This document shows, one piece after another, positions 16,741-25,947 of a stretch of DNA of 64,000 bases (within the stretch, counting starts at the first letter, position 1; each line of letters starts with the position of its first letter). Origin of the DNA: Pseudomonas putida W15Oct28 (GTDB taxonomy: Bacteria; Pseudomonadota; Gammaproteobacteria; Pseudomonadales; Pseudomonadaceae); assembly GCF_000708715.2 (NCBI RefSeq), contig NZ_JENB01000025.1, positions 23,363-87,362 of the forward strand. The letters are read 5' to 3'. The notes beneath the pieces were generated by a model, which saw nothing but the letters and a program-made list of their open reading frames with translations, ran no database searches and was not told the DNA's origin. Made by a program: the position numbers and the translations under genes.

Positions 16741-18150
16741 TTAGTGCTGCTTGCCAGTGCGGATCTGGTGCACCACACCCATCGCCACCACGATCGCTGC
16801 TGCGATACCGGTGGAGATCACCAGGATCTGGTAGTCAGGCATGAAGGCCATCGTCACCAATGCAGCCACGATGAACGCGATTGCCAGGTAGGTCAGCCAC
16901 GGGAACAGCCACATCTTCAGGCGAATTTCCTTGCCTTCGGCAATCAGCTTGCGGCGCATGCGCAGTTGCGAGAAGGCAATCACCAGGTACACCAGCAGGG
17001 CGATCATGCCCGTGGTGTTCATCAGGGTATCCAGCACGTCTTTCGGGCGCAGGGTCTCGCTGAAGTTGATCAGCGCACACACCACGGCCACGGCGCACGA
17101 GCCCATGATCGCGTACACCGGTACACCGGTGCCGGCACGGGTGATCTTGAAGAACGACGGCGCATCGCCACGCTGGGCCAGGGAGAACAGCATGCGCGAA
17201 GCGGTGTAGTGGCCCGAGATCAGGCAGCTGCTCACCGAGGTCAGCACCACGAAGTTCATCAGCAGCTCGGCATACGGCACGCCCAGCAGTTCCAGGGTAC
17301 GGCGGTAGGCGCCATAACCGGAAACGCCCAGGTGCGGGTCGTTCCACGGTACCAGGCAGACGATCAGGAAGATCGAACCGACGTAGAACAGGCACACACG
17401 CCATACCACCGAGTTGGTGGCCTTGACGATCTGCGCGGCCGGGTCTTTGGCTTCGGAAGCGGCGATGGTGACGATTTCGGCGCCCAGGAAGGCGAACATC
17501 ACCCCGAGCAATGCACCGATCACGGTGGTGATGCCATTGGGCATGAAGCCTTCGGCGGTGAGGTGGCTGATGCCACGCACTTCACCGAACTGCCAGACGT
17601 TCATCACGGCAGCGGTACACACGATCAGGAAGCAGACGATCGCGATCACCTTGATCAAGGCGAACCAGAACTCGAACTCACCGTAGTGCTTGACGTTGAA
17701 GAAGTTGACGGTGATCAGCAACAGGGTCGTGGCCAGCACGAACACGTTGACGCTAACGTCGGGGAAGAAGCCATGCAGGATCTTGCCCGCCACATAGGCT
17801 TCCCAGGCCATGAGGATGACCCAGTACCACCAGTACAGCCAGCCGATGGTGAAACCGGCCCAGCGGCCAATGGCGCGGTCGGCGTAGGTGGAGAACGAGC
17901 CGGTGTCTGGCGAGGAAGTCGCCATTTCACCCAGCATGCGCATGATCAGCACCACCAGGATGCCGCCCGCCAGGTAGGCCAGGACAGCGGCTGGGCCGGC
18001 GCTGTGGATCACGCTGCCGGAACCGACGAACAAGGCGCCGCCAATTACCCCGGCGATCGACATCATCGTCAGGTGGCGCGACTTCAGCGAGGCACTGAGC
18101 TTGCTCTCATGCCCGCCTTTCGCGGTGGTGGTTGTGGATGTTGCGTCCAT
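16741..18150 (-). CDS. gabP: Amino acid permease of the APC superfamily, GabP-like
   Basis: A 469-residue AAT-type amino acid:H+ symporter with about 12 helices. The family signature KSRHLTMMSIAGVIGGALFV opens the first helix, and GEMATSSPDTGSFSTYADRA is the conserved loop after helix 2. Length and sequence fit GABA permease best among E. coli relatives (GabP, 466 residues), but other substrates such as beta-alanine, asparagine or proline cannot be excluded. It is divergent from a MocR regulator, a family that often controls GABA or amino-acid use. Confidence 0.75.
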   Translation of the reverse strand: MDATSTTTTAKGGHESKLSASLKSRHLTMMSIAGVIGGALFVGSGSVIHSAGPAAVLAYLAGGILVVLIMRMLGEMATSSPDTGSFSTYADRAIGRWAGFTIGWLYWWYWVILMAWEAYVAGKILHGFFPDVSVNVFVLATTLLLITVNFFNVKHYGEFEFWFALIKVIAIVCFLIVCTAAVMNVWQFGEVRGISHLTAEGFMPNGITTVIGALLGVMFAFLGAEIVTIAASEAKDPAAQIVKATNSVVWRVCLFYVGSIFLIVCLVPWNDPHLGVSGYGAYRRTLELLGVPYAELLMNFVVLTSVSSCLISGHYTASRMLFSLAQRGDAPSFFKITRAGTGVPVYAIMGSCAVAVVCALINFSETLRPKDVLDTLMNTTGMIALLVYLVIAFSQLRMRRKLIAEGKEIRLKMWLFPWLTYLAIAFIVAALVTMAFMPDYQILVISTGIAAAIVVAMGVVHQIRTGKQH

Positions 18151-18475
18151 CAGTTGTGTACCCCGTGCTTCTTTTTATCCAAGGAAAACCGTGAAACCCC
18201 GATGGCTGGCGGCTTCACCTGTACATCAGTGCTAATGCGGGCAGGATGGTGTGAACGAACACACGCAGGCCCTCCATGGCGGCCTGCTGACGCGCCCCAG
18301 GACGACTGCCTGGAACGAACTGAACATGCTTTATGTGGCGATATCCGACACCTAATGTAAAAATGTCCGACGCAGAGAGCCATGCACAGTGGCATGAATC
18401 TCGCACTGCACTGTACAGGTCGCCCTTGCAGTACACCCTGCAGACGCCAGGCGATACGCACCCTGAAGGCCCCGA
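18151..18475. promoter_or_regulatory. Control region between gabP-like and MocR genes
   Basis: This gap of 325 bases holds both divergent promoters. Near the MocR gene the direct repeats CTGTACA (18411-18417) and CAGTACA (18429-18435) are 18 bases apart. MocR proteins such as GabR bind direct repeats, so these are candidate operators. No RNA gene or terminator is evident in the rest. Confidence 0.4.
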
Positions 18476-19900
18476 ATGTTCGAATTACATCCAGACTCTT
18501 CCACCCCGCTGGTCAACCAGATCATCGACGGGTTGCGTGAGTTGATCGACAACCAGACCCTCAAGCCGGGCGCCAAGGTGCCGTCTATCCGCGCCTTTGC
18601 CGCGAGCTATTCGGTGAGTACCTTCACCGTGGTCGAGGCCTACGACCGCCTGGTCGCCCAAGGGCTGCTGGTGAGCCGTGGCAATGCGGGGTTCTTCGTC
18701 AACCGTGCGGCGGGCGAACTGCTGGACCGGCACAATACCGAGGTGGACGCCAGTCGACCAACGTTCAACTCCGAGTGGTACCTGCAGCAGATCTTCGAGA
18801 TCCGTCAGTTGCCCTACAAACCGGGGTGCGGCTGGCTGCCCAACGACTGGATGTACGAAGAAGGCCTGCGTCGGGGGCTGCGCCAGGTGGCGGGTAGCCC
18901 ACTGGAACTGTCGGGCTACGGCGACCCCATGGGCCTGATGGAGTTGCGTGCACTGACCGCCCAGAACCTGCAGCAAGAGCTGTCGATTGTCGCCAACCCG
19001 GCGCAGTTGATGCTCACCCACGGCGCCAGCCAGGCCCTGGACCTGGCCGCCCGCACACTTGTGCGCCCAGGCGATGTGGTGCTGGTGGACGACCCCGGCT
19101 ACCCCAACCTGATGAGCATCCTCCGTACCCAGGGCGCAACCTTGGTCGGCGTGCCACGCACACCGGCCGGTTACGACCTGAACCAGCTGGAGCAGCTGCT
19201 CGCCCATCACCGCCCGACGGCGTTCTTCACCCAGCCGCACCTGCACAGCCCGACCTGCTCACGCACCCCGCTGCCGCAGTTGCACCGCTTGCTGCAACTG
19301 GCCAGCCAGCACGGCTTCCGCCTGGTGGAAAACAACCTGTACGCCGACATGGTCACCGAACCGCAGCCATGCCTGGCCAGCCTGGACCATCTGCAGCAAG
19401 TGGTGTACGTGGGCAGCTACTCGAAGAGCATTTCGCCCAACGTGCGGGTGGGCTACATGCTGGCCAACCCCGAGCTGATGCAGAAACTGCTGCACCTGAA
19501 AATGCGCTCAGGCCTGACCACTTCGCAGGTGATGGAGCGTGTGGTGTACGCCGCGATCATCGACGGCCGCTGGCGCAAGCACCTCAAGCGCCTGCGCCAG
19601 CGGCTGGCCGAAGCGCATCAGGAAGTTGGCCGGCATCTGCATCGATTGGGCTTCGAACTGTTCACCGAATCGGATGAAGGCATGTACATCTGGACCCGCC
19701 ACCCGGCCATTCCGGACAGTGCCGCGTTGCTGGATGATGCGCTGGAGAAAGGCATCATGCTCGGGCCTGGGCAATTGTTCATGGTCGATGCCAAGGCGAC
19801 CGGGTGGATGCGCTTCAACGTGGCGTTCAGTACCGACCCGGCGATGTGGGAGTTGCTGGAGAAGGTGTTCGTCAAGCATGTGCGCCGGGGTGGGATGTAG
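18476..19900 (+). CDS. MocR/GabR-type regulator (GntR HTH fused to aminotransferase-like domain)
   Basis: A 474-residue protein. Residues 1-75 form a GntR winged helix (LVNQIIDGLRELIDNQTLKP, then GAKVPSIRAFAASYSVSTFT). Residues from about 115 form a fold-type I aminotransferase domain with HGASQALDLAARTLVRPGD, VLVDDPGYPN and the PLP-lysine region YVGSYSKSISPNVRVGY. The family senses PLP or a PLP-amino acid adduct. It is divergent from the GABA-type permease, which is its likely target. Confidence 0.88.
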   Translation: MFELHPDSSTPLVNQIIDGLRELIDNQTLKPGAKVPSIRAFAASYSVSTFTVVEAYDRLVAQGLLVSRGNAGFFVNRAAGELLDRHNTEVDASRPTFNSEWYLQQIFEIRQLPYKPGCGWLPNDWMYEEGLRRGLRQVAGSPLELSGYGDPMGLMELRALTAQNLQQELSIVANPAQLMLTHGASQALDLAARTLVRPGDVVLVDDPGYPNLMSILRTQGATLVGVPRTPAGYDLNQLEQLLAHHRPTAFFTQPHLHSPTCSRTPLPQLHRLLQLASQHGFRLVENNLYADMVTEPQPCLASLDHLQQVVYVGSYSKSISPNVRVGYMLANPELMQKLLHLKMRSGLTTSQVMERVVYAAIIDGRWRKHLKRLRQRLAEAHQEVGRHLHRLGFELFTESDEGMYIWTRHPAIPDSAALLDDALEKGIMLGPGQLFMVDAKATGWMRFNVAFSTDPAMWELLEKVFVKHVRRGGM

Positions 19901-19903
19901 TTC

Positions 19904-20203
19904 GCCACAACATCTTCAGCGCCTGTGAGATCGAGCGCCGCCCGCGCGGCGCATCGCCGGCAAGCCAGCTCCCACATTTGTTTCGGGCCAGTTAATCCTG
20001 CACCTTGGGCGCGCGCACCCTTGGTGCATGGCAGGATCTTGATGAAAAGCAGCGGCGCCACCTTCAATATCGAAGGGAACTAACAAGGCGAGCAGCGGTG
20101 AACCCACAGAAGTGACTGGCCCGAAACAAATGTGGGAGCTGGCTTGCCGGCGATGCGCCGCGCGGGCGGCGCTCGATCTCAGAGGCGATGAAGATGCTGT
20201 GGC
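19904..20203. repeat. Large 89-bp inverted repeat with 122-bp unique centre (REP-derived)
   Basis: The left arm (19904-19992) matches the complement of the right arm (20115-20203) with about three mismatches over 89 bases. Each arm holds a REP core (GCCGGCAAGCCAGCTCCCAC), a GC-rich CGCCGCCCGCGCGGCGC block and a TTTGTTTCGGGCCAGT inner end. The centre (19993-20114) is not repeated. It includes a small hairpin (TGCACC/GGTGCA) and a 13-codon frame at 20042-20083 with AGGA just before its ATG. It fills most of the 405-base gap between the MocR and response-regulator genes; the remainder (20204-20305) shows nothing clear except promoter-like AT-rich sequence near 20235-20260. Confidence 0.85.
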
Positions 20204-20305
20204 ATGCACCTGTTAGCACCATCACCCCCAGCGCACAAATGATAATGACTCGTAGTAACATAACCCTCTGCCCCGACTACCAACCACATCGATACCGCAC
20301 CGCCA

Positions 20306-21046
20306 ATGACTCCTCAAGCCCCCGCCCCCCGCGTGCTGGTGGTCGATGACCACCGCAAGATCCGCGAGCCTTTGGCCACCTACCTGCGCAGGCACCACTT
20401 CGAGGTGCGCACTGCCGAAGATGCCGGGGGCATGTGGCAGCTGCTCAAGCAGCAGGCTTTCGACGTGGTGGTGCTGGATGTGATGCTGCCCGACGGTGAT
20501 GGCTTCGACCTGTGCCAGCAACTGCACCGGCGCTGCAACCTGCCGGTAATTCTGCTGACCGCCCGTGACACCACCGCTGACCGTATCCGCGGCCTGGACC
20601 TGGGTGCCGACGACTACCTGACCAAGCCTTTCGAGCCCCGTGAGCTTGTCGCCCGTTTAAACAGCGTGTTGCGCCGTCATCAGGCAACCCAGGCACGGCT
20701 GCAGGCAAGTACCGTGGTGGGGAAACCCCAGCGCTACCGGTTTGCCGGTTGGCAGTTCTGCAGCAGCAGCGCGACCCTGAGCCGCGACAGCATGCCCCCC
20801 GTGCAATTGAGCACAGCAGAAAGCCGGCTGTTGCAGGTGATGCTGGCCCATCCTCACAGCCCTCTGACCCGTGAGCGCCTGGTAGACCTGACCGCCGCCC
20901 ACGACAGCGACATTAGTGACCGCGCCATCGACCGCCAGGTCAGTCGCCTGCGCCGTAAGCTGGCCTACGACCCACAGGCCCCCGAACTGCTGCGTACCCT
21001 GTGGGGCAGCGGTTACGTGCTGGCCGCAGATGTCGTGCATGACTAG
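20306..21046 (+). CDS. OmpR/PhoB-family response regulator
   Basis: A 246-residue regulator. The receiver domain is residues 9-125 with the acidic pair D14/D15 (VLVVDDHRK), phospho-acceptor D58 (VVVLDVMLPDGDG) and switch lysine in YLTKPFEPREL. The C-terminal winged helix ends in the typical VSRLRRKLAYDPQ and LRTLWGSGYVLA blocks. It overlaps the kinase gene by eight bases, so the two are made together. The convergent receptor gene at 22624 is a plausible target. Confidence 0.92.
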   Translation: MTPQAPAPRVLVVDDHRKIREPLATYLRRHHFEVRTAEDAGGMWQLLKQQAFDVVVLDVMLPDGDGFDLCQQLHRRCNLPVILLTARDTTADRIRGLDLGADDYLTKPFEPRELVARLNSVLRRHQATQARLQASTVVGKPQRYRFAGWQFCSSSATLSRDSMPPVQLSTAESRLLQVMLAHPHSPLTRERLVDLTAAHDSDISDRAIDRQVSRLRRKLAYDPQAPELLRTLWGSGYVLAADVVHD

Positions 21047-22409
21047 GCTGCGCCAGTGCTGGCCTAAGCGCCTGCTGCATCAACTGAGCCTGTTGCTGTG
21101 CCTGGCCCTGGTGGCGTCACACCTGATCGGCATCATGCTGCTGCACCACCACGGCAGCCTGTTGCACCCGCTGTCGCGCAACGCCAGCCTGGAGCGCCTG
21201 GCCACGGCTTACCATGCCGCCCGTGAACTGCCATCAGGGCAAAGCAGCAAGCTGCTGGCACACATGGGCAACCGCGAGACTCGCTTCTGGGTTGCCCGCC
21301 AGCCGGAGGTGGAGCCATTTCCCCCGCGTGCCGAAGAACAACGCCTGGCCAACGACCTGCGCACGCGCCTGGCGCTGCCCGCCGAAAACAGCCTGACCTT
21401 GCAGCTTGAACGGGCCAACGGTGCCGACGCCCGCAGCCACCTGCTCAGCCCTGCGGGCTGGGCACCGCTGCAACTGCGCAGCAGCCTGGCCCTGGGCAAC
21501 GGTCTGTTCCTCAACGCCATCCAGCACCCCAGCGGCGCCTATCAATGGGGCAGCGTGCTGGCCTACAGCCTGCCGGTGACCACCTTGCCCGTGCTATTGG
21601 TGGTGGTGTTCTGCATCAGCCGCGTGCTGCGCCCGGTCAAATCGCTGGCCCGGGCCACCGAGCGGGTCAGCCGAGGCGAATGGATCGCGCCCCTGCCCCT
21701 GGCCGGCCCTGCTGAAGCCCGCGAACTGACGCACGCCTTCAATACCATGCAGGCCAGCCTGGCACGCCATGTCGAAGGCCGTACACGGCTGCTGGCGGCC
21801 ATCAGCCATGACCTGAACACGCCCTTGACCGAACTGCGCCTGCAGGTGGAACTGCTGGAGCCCGGTGAGGCGCGGGACGACATGCTGGAGAGCCTGGAAG
21901 AGCTGGCGGCGATGGTGCGTGAAACGCTGGGTTTTGTGCGCGATGACGCGGTGCAGGAGCCTACCCGGCGTATTGCACTGGATGCGTTGCTGGGCGAGCT
22001 GGCTCGCCGCTACGGCCTGCTGGGGCACTCCCTGGCCCTGGGCAAACGTGCCGATGTCTACCTGTATTGCCGGCCCTTGGCGCTAAAGCGGGCACTGACC
22101 AACCTGATCGACAATGCACTGAAGCATGGCGGGACGGCGCAGGTTGACGTGGAGGTGCAGGCCGGGATGATCGTGCTGGAAATTCTCGACCAAGGGCCCG
22201 GGCTGCCTGAGGCGTGGCTGGAAAAGGTGTTCGAGCCATTTGTGCAGCTGGGGCACGGCAACGGCGGACTGGGGTTGGGGCTGGCGATTGCGCGGGCGTG
22301 CGTACAGGCACATGGCGGCGAACTGGTGCTGGAGAACCGGCAACCGGCGGGATTGTGTGCAGTGCTGAAGCTGCCACAGGCCTTGGGGGACCCCAAGTGC
22401 CTGGTGTGA
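21039..22409 (+). CDS. Membrane sensor histidine kinase
   Basis: A 456-residue kinase started at ATG 21039 (MTRLRQCWPKRLLHQLSLLL), overlapping the regulator stop. The first membrane helix is near residues 14-36, a periplasmic sensor region of about 125 residues follows, then a second helix (LPVTTLPVLLVVVFCISRVL) and a HAMP linker. The HisKA phospho-His is H257 in LLAAISHDLNTPLTEL. The ATPase part has N (LTNLIDNALKHGG), G1 (LDQGPGLPEAW) and G2 (GGLGLGLAIAR) boxes. The periplasmic ligand is unknown; PfeS-like sensing of a catecholate is possible from the neighbouring receptor. Confidence 0.92.
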   Translation: MTRLRQCWPKRLLHQLSLLLCLALVASHLIGIMLLHHHGSLLHPLSRNASLERLATAYHAARELPSGQSSKLLAHMGNRETRFWVARQPEVEPFPPRAEEQRLANDLRTRLALPAENSLTLQLERANGADARSHLLSPAGWAPLQLRSSLALGNGLFLNAIQHPSGAYQWGSVLAYSLPVTTLPVLLVVVFCISRVLRPVKSLARATERVSRGEWIAPLPLAGPAEARELTHAFNTMQASLARHVEGRTRLLAAISHDLNTPLTELRLQVELLEPGEARDDMLESLEELAAMVRETLGFVRDDAVQEPTRRIALDALLGELARRYGLLGHSLALGKRADVYLYCRPLALKRALTNLIDNALKHGGTAQVDVEVQAGMIVLEILDQGPGLPEAWLEKVFEPFVQLGHGNGGLGLGLAIARACVQAHGGELVLENRQPAGLCAVLKLPQALGDPKCLV

Positions 22410-22436
22410 GAAAACTGTATTCAGCGCTACGCAAGC

Positions 22437-22570
22437 CTTGTAGGAGCGGCCTTGCCGGGGCGCCGGACCGGTCGGAAAGGGCCGCAAAGCGGCCCCGGCG
22501 ATATTGGCTGTGATGCAGAAAACGGGGGCTGCTGCGCAGCCCGATCGCGACACAAGGCCGCTCCTACAAG
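22437..22570. repeat. Chimeric paired REP sequence
   Basis: The outer ends pair (CTTGTAGGAGCGGCCTTG with its complement), but the cores differ. The left arm has GCCGGGGCGCCGGACCGGTC and the right arm the TGTCGCGATC type. It lies between the kinase and the convergent receptor. Confidence 0.85.
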
Positions 22571-22623
22571 TGACCGCGACCGCTCTGAAGTGTGCGCTTG
22601 CGGAAACCGGATGGGCATCCATC

Positions 22624-24579
22624 TTAGAAGTTGTAGGTAGCCCCCATCCACAACGTGCGCCCGTAGCTCACCGTGCCGTAGGTTTCGTCATCCAGGCGCT
22701 TGTCGGTGATGTTGTTCAACGACGCATTGAGGGTCAGGGCATCGGTTACATCAAGCGACCCGCCAATGTCTGCCGTGGTATAGCCCGGCGCGCTTTCGGC
22801 CGTGACCGTATTGCCATACTCCTCGCCGTAGTAGCTCACCGCTGCCCAGGCCTGGGCGCGGTCGCTCAAGCGCCATTCACTGCGCAGGCTGGCCTTCTGC
22901 TTGGGTGTCAGGGCCAACGGCGCACCGGCGTTGGCGCCACTTTTCTGCTCTGAATCGGTGTAGGTGTAGTTACCCTTGAGCAGCACATCCCGGCTGATAT
23001 CCCACTGCCCGGTCAGTTCCACACCGCGGATCACTGCCTTGTCGACATTGACCCGGTCCATGACGATATAGCCGTTCCACAGCCGGTCGGTCGTCACCGT
23101 CGAAAGCTTGTCCTGGAAGTCGTTGTAGAACAACGTTGCACCGGCCTGCAGGTTGTCGCGGTTCGACCACAGCGCCGAGACTTCATAGTTGGTGCTGGTT
23201 TCCGGCTTCAGGTCGGGGTTGCCGAGCATCACGAAGCGGTTACGTCGCACATAGGCATAGCCCTCCACCACCGCCCGCAGTTCCGGCGCCTTGAAGCCAC
23301 GGGCCACGCCGCCCTTGAAGGTCAACTGGTCGGTCGCTCGCCACACCCCGTACAGCCGCGGGCTGAAGTGGTTGCCGTACTGCTCGTGATCATCCAGGCG
23401 CAGGCCGGCAGTCAGGGCGAAGGTGTCGGTCACCGACCATTCGTTTTCAGCGAACAGCGCTTTTTGGGTCACCTTGAACTCACGATTCACCCGGTCACCC
23501 AACCCTTGGTTCCAGTCCGTGACCTGGCTCTCCTGCCATTGCGTGCCGACGGTGGTGGTGTTGTGCGCGGTTGGGATCACCAACTTGGCGTCGAACACAC
23601 GGTTGCGGATTTCCGGCTTGCGTCCGTAGATGTCGGTCTGATCGGGGGTGGCCTTGCCTTCGCGGCTGGTGGTTTCCTGGTAGAGGGCAATGTCTGAAGT
23701 TGCCCAACCCCAGCGGCCCTGGTGCGACAGCGACCAGTGATCGCGGTTGTTTTCCTGCTCGCGGGTAGCCCAGTTGGCGCTCAGGCCATCGCCGTTTTTC
23801 AGGCGCGTGGCGCCTGCTTCCAGCAGAATGTCGTGGTCGATGGTCGGGGTGAAGGACAGCCGCGTCGTCAGGTCCTTGTGGTCGGCCTTGCTGTGGCCAT
23901 TGGTCAGTTCCAGGTCGTCGTCGGCCTGGCGATTCAGGTATCGGCCCCACACCTGCAACCCCAGCAGGTCCTCTTTCAGCGGCCCGCTCAGGTAGAAACT
24001 GGTTTGCCCGGCGTTGCCCTCGTCACTGTGCTGACGCAGCGAGTAGTCATAGCCGATGGACCCGCCCCACTCCCGCGCCACCTTGCGGGTGATGACGTTG
24101 ATCACCCCGCCGATGGCATCGGAACCATACAGTGACGACATCGGCCCGCGGACCACCTCGATGCGCTCGATGGCGGCCGCAGGGGGCACGAAACTCTGCT
24201 CGTAACCGGCATTGCCGTTGACCCGCGACTCGCGAGCGCTCTGGCGCTTGCCGTCGACAAGGATCAGCGTGTAGTCGCCGGGCATGCCGCGAATGGAAAT
24301 ATCGGTTTCGTTGGCGCCGCCGTTCACCGTCACACCTTCCACGTCACGCACCGCGTCCCCCAGATCGCGGTACGACTTGCGGCGCAAGTCTTCGCCTTCG
24401 ATCACGGTGATCGACGCAGGGGCATCCTCGACACGCTGCTCATAGCCGGCAGCGGTGACGACCATTTCTTCGAGGGTTAGCGGTACCGGCTGGACAGCTG
24501 CGGTCTCGGCATGCAGCGGGCCGGCCATAAGGGCGGTGAACGTGGAGGAGCAGCAGATGAGACGGCGTGTAGCGGACAT
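22624..24579 (-). CDS. TonB-dependent outer-membrane receptor, FepA/CirA (catecholate) type
   Basis: A 651-residue receptor with a signal peptide ending near GPLHAETAA. A TonB box-like segment is LEEMVVTAAG, and the plug domain (about 50-165) has VEGVTVNGGANETDISIRGM and VEVVRGPMSSLYGSDAIGGV. The barrel ends in the Phe of GRTLWMGATYNF, as outer-membrane proteins require. Length is near E. coli CirA and FepA relatives. It has no N-terminal signalling extension, so it is not FecI/FecR-controlled. The convergent two-component system suggests PfeRS-like control. Confidence 0.88.
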   Translation of the reverse strand: MSATRRLICCSSTFTALMAGPLHAETAAVQPVPLTLEEMVVTAAGYEQRVEDAPASITVIEGEDLRRKSYRDLGDAVRDVEGVTVNGGANETDISIRGMPGDYTLILVDGKRQSARESRVNGNAGYEQSFVPPAAAIERIEVVRGPMSSLYGSDAIGGVINVITRKVAREWGGSIGYDYSLRQHSDEGNAGQTSFYLSGPLKEDLLGLQVWGRYLNRQADDDLELTNGHSKADHKDLTTRLSFTPTIDHDILLEAGATRLKNGDGLSANWATREQENNRDHWSLSHQGRWGWATSDIALYQETTSREGKATPDQTDIYGRKPEIRNRVFDAKLVIPTAHNTTTVGTQWQESQVTDWNQGLGDRVNREFKVTQKALFAENEWSVTDTFALTAGLRLDDHEQYGNHFSPRLYGVWRATDQLTFKGGVARGFKAPELRAVVEGYAYVRRNRFVMLGNPDLKPETSTNYEVSALWSNRDNLQAGATLFYNDFQDKLSTVTTDRLWNGYIVMDRVNVDKAVIRGVELTGQWDISRDVLLKGNYTYTDSEQKSGANAGAPLALTPKQKASLRSEWRLSDRAQAWAAVSYYGEEYGNTVTAESAPGYTTADIGGSLDVTDALTLNASLNNITDKRLDDETYGTVSYGRTLWMGATYNF

Positions 24580-24627
24580 GCAGGTGATCCTGTGGATTCG
24601 TTGTGAATGGGAATCCTAATCACCTGC
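24580..24627. promoter_or_regulatory. 48-bp inverted-repeat element before the receptor gene
   Basis: GCAGGTGAT (24580-24588) and ATCACCTGC (24619-24627) are perfect 9-base inverted repeats directly abutting the receptor start codon. Inside lies a second pair, GGATTC and GAATCC. It may be a leader RNA hairpin covering the ribosome site or an operator for the nearby response regulator. Confidence 0.4.
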
Positions 24628-24675
24628 ATTTTTGAAGCTGGGACAAAGTGTGACAGCAACAAGGCAAGCTTGCCG

Positions 24676-25917
24676 TCAGCCTTCCCCTTGCTCGACACGG
24701 CCCGCCCGGGCGAGTACGGCATTCAGCAGTACATCAGCCCCCTGACGGGCGTCTTCGGGCAGCACATCTTCCGCCTCGTTGTGGCTCAATCCACCAACGC
24801 AGGGGATAAACACCATCGCCGTCGGGCAGTAACGCGCCAACAGGATGGCATCATGACCCGCGCCGCTGACAATCGATTGCTGCGCATACCCAAGGCCATC
24901 CACCGCTTGCTGCACGGCCGCCACGCAGTCAGCGTCGAACGGGGTAGCCGGGCTGACCCAGTGGCGCTCGATACGCACCTGCAGGCCGCGCTGGCTGGCG
25001 ATGGCTTGCAGCTTCAGGGTCAGGTCGCGCTCCATGGCTTCGATGGCCTCGTCGCGGTGGTGGCGCAGGTCGACCGTGAACTGCAGCAGGCCGGGAATGG
25101 TGTTGCGCGAGGACTTGGCAATGGACAGCTCACCCACGGTGGTCAACCCTTCGGGGGCAAAGTCGGCTGCCAGTTGCTCAACTGCCTGGATCATCCGCGC
25201 CGTGCCGTACAGCGCATCCTTGCGCAGCGGCATCGGCGTGGTGCCGGCGTGCGCCGCCATGCCTTCGACCGTCACGTCCAGCCAGCGGATGGCCTGGCCG
25301 CCACTGACCACACCAATGGCCTTGGCGTTGTCTTCAAGGATCGGGCCTTGCTCGATATGCGCCTCGAAATAGGCATCCACCTCGCCACCCAGCGGGCGCT
25401 GGCCGGCGTACCCGGTGCGTTGCAGTTCGTCGGCGACGCTGATGCCATCGGCATCGCGAATGGCCAGCGCCTCGGCCAGTGCGAGGCTGCCGGTGAACAC
25501 CGCCGAGCCGAACATGGCCGGGGTGAAGCGCGCGCCCTCCTCGTTGGTCCAGACGGCGATTTCCAGCGGCTTGCGGGTCTGGATGTTCAGGTCGTTGAGG
25601 CGGCGCACCACCTCCAGGCCGGCCAGCACGCCGTAGACGCCATCGAAACGCCCCCCTTCGGGTTGGGTATCGAGGTGGCTGCCCATCATGACCGGGGCGG
25701 CATCCGGGTCACTGCCGGCACGGCGGGCGAACAGGTTGCCGATAGCATCCACCGACAGGCTCAGGCCCGCTTCGCGGCACCAGTGGCTGAACAGTTCTCG
25801 GCCGGCTTTGTCCTCGTCGCTGAGGGCCAGGCGGCAACTGCCGCCGCGGGCGGTGGCGCCGACTTCGGCCATGGCCATCAGGCTCGCCCACAGGCGTTCG
25901 CCATTGCTTTTCAACAT
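24676..25917 (-). CDS. M20-family Zn amidohydrolase (N-carbamoyl-amino-acid / ureido hydrolase)
   Basis: A 413-residue enzyme of the hydantoinase/carbamoylase (allantoate amidohydrolase) family. Metal ligands are visible in MMGSHLDTQPEGG (His, Asp), WTNEEGARF (Glu pair), AYFEAHIEQGPILE (His) and VGGLSHNEAEDV (His). It would split N-carbamoyl or ureido groups from amino acids, releasing ammonia and CO2. The MFS carrier 30 bases upstream probably brings in its substrate, and a LysR gene reads away from them. The exact substrate (N-carbamoyl-beta-alanine, carbamoyl amino acid, allantoate) is not decidable here. Confidence 0.85.
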   Translation of the reverse strand: MLKSNGERLWASLMAMAEVGATARGGSCRLALSDEDKAGRELFSHWCREAGLSLSVDAIGNLFARRAGSDPDAAPVMMGSHLDTQPEGGRFDGVYGVLAGLEVVRRLNDLNIQTRKPLEIAVWTNEEGARFTPAMFGSAVFTGSLALAEALAIRDADGISVADELQRTGYAGQRPLGGEVDAYFEAHIEQGPILEDNAKAIGVVSGGQAIRWLDVTVEGMAAHAGTTPMPLRKDALYGTARMIQAVEQLAADFAPEGLTTVGELSIAKSSRNTIPGLLQFTVDLRHHRDEAIEAMERDLTLKLQAIASQRGLQVRIERHWVSPATPFDADCVAAVQQAVDGLGYAQQSIVSGAGHDAILLARYCPTAMVFIPCVGGLSHNEAEDVLPEDARQGADVLLNAVLARAGRVEQGEG

Positions 25918-25947
25918 ATGCGGGTACTCCAGACTAAAGGGGTTCGA

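Noticed and set aside
16744..18360. 538-codon plus-strand frame opposite the GABA-type permease
   Set aside because: Composition is that of an antisense shadow (His, Gln, Asp rich); the minus strand is a clear permease.
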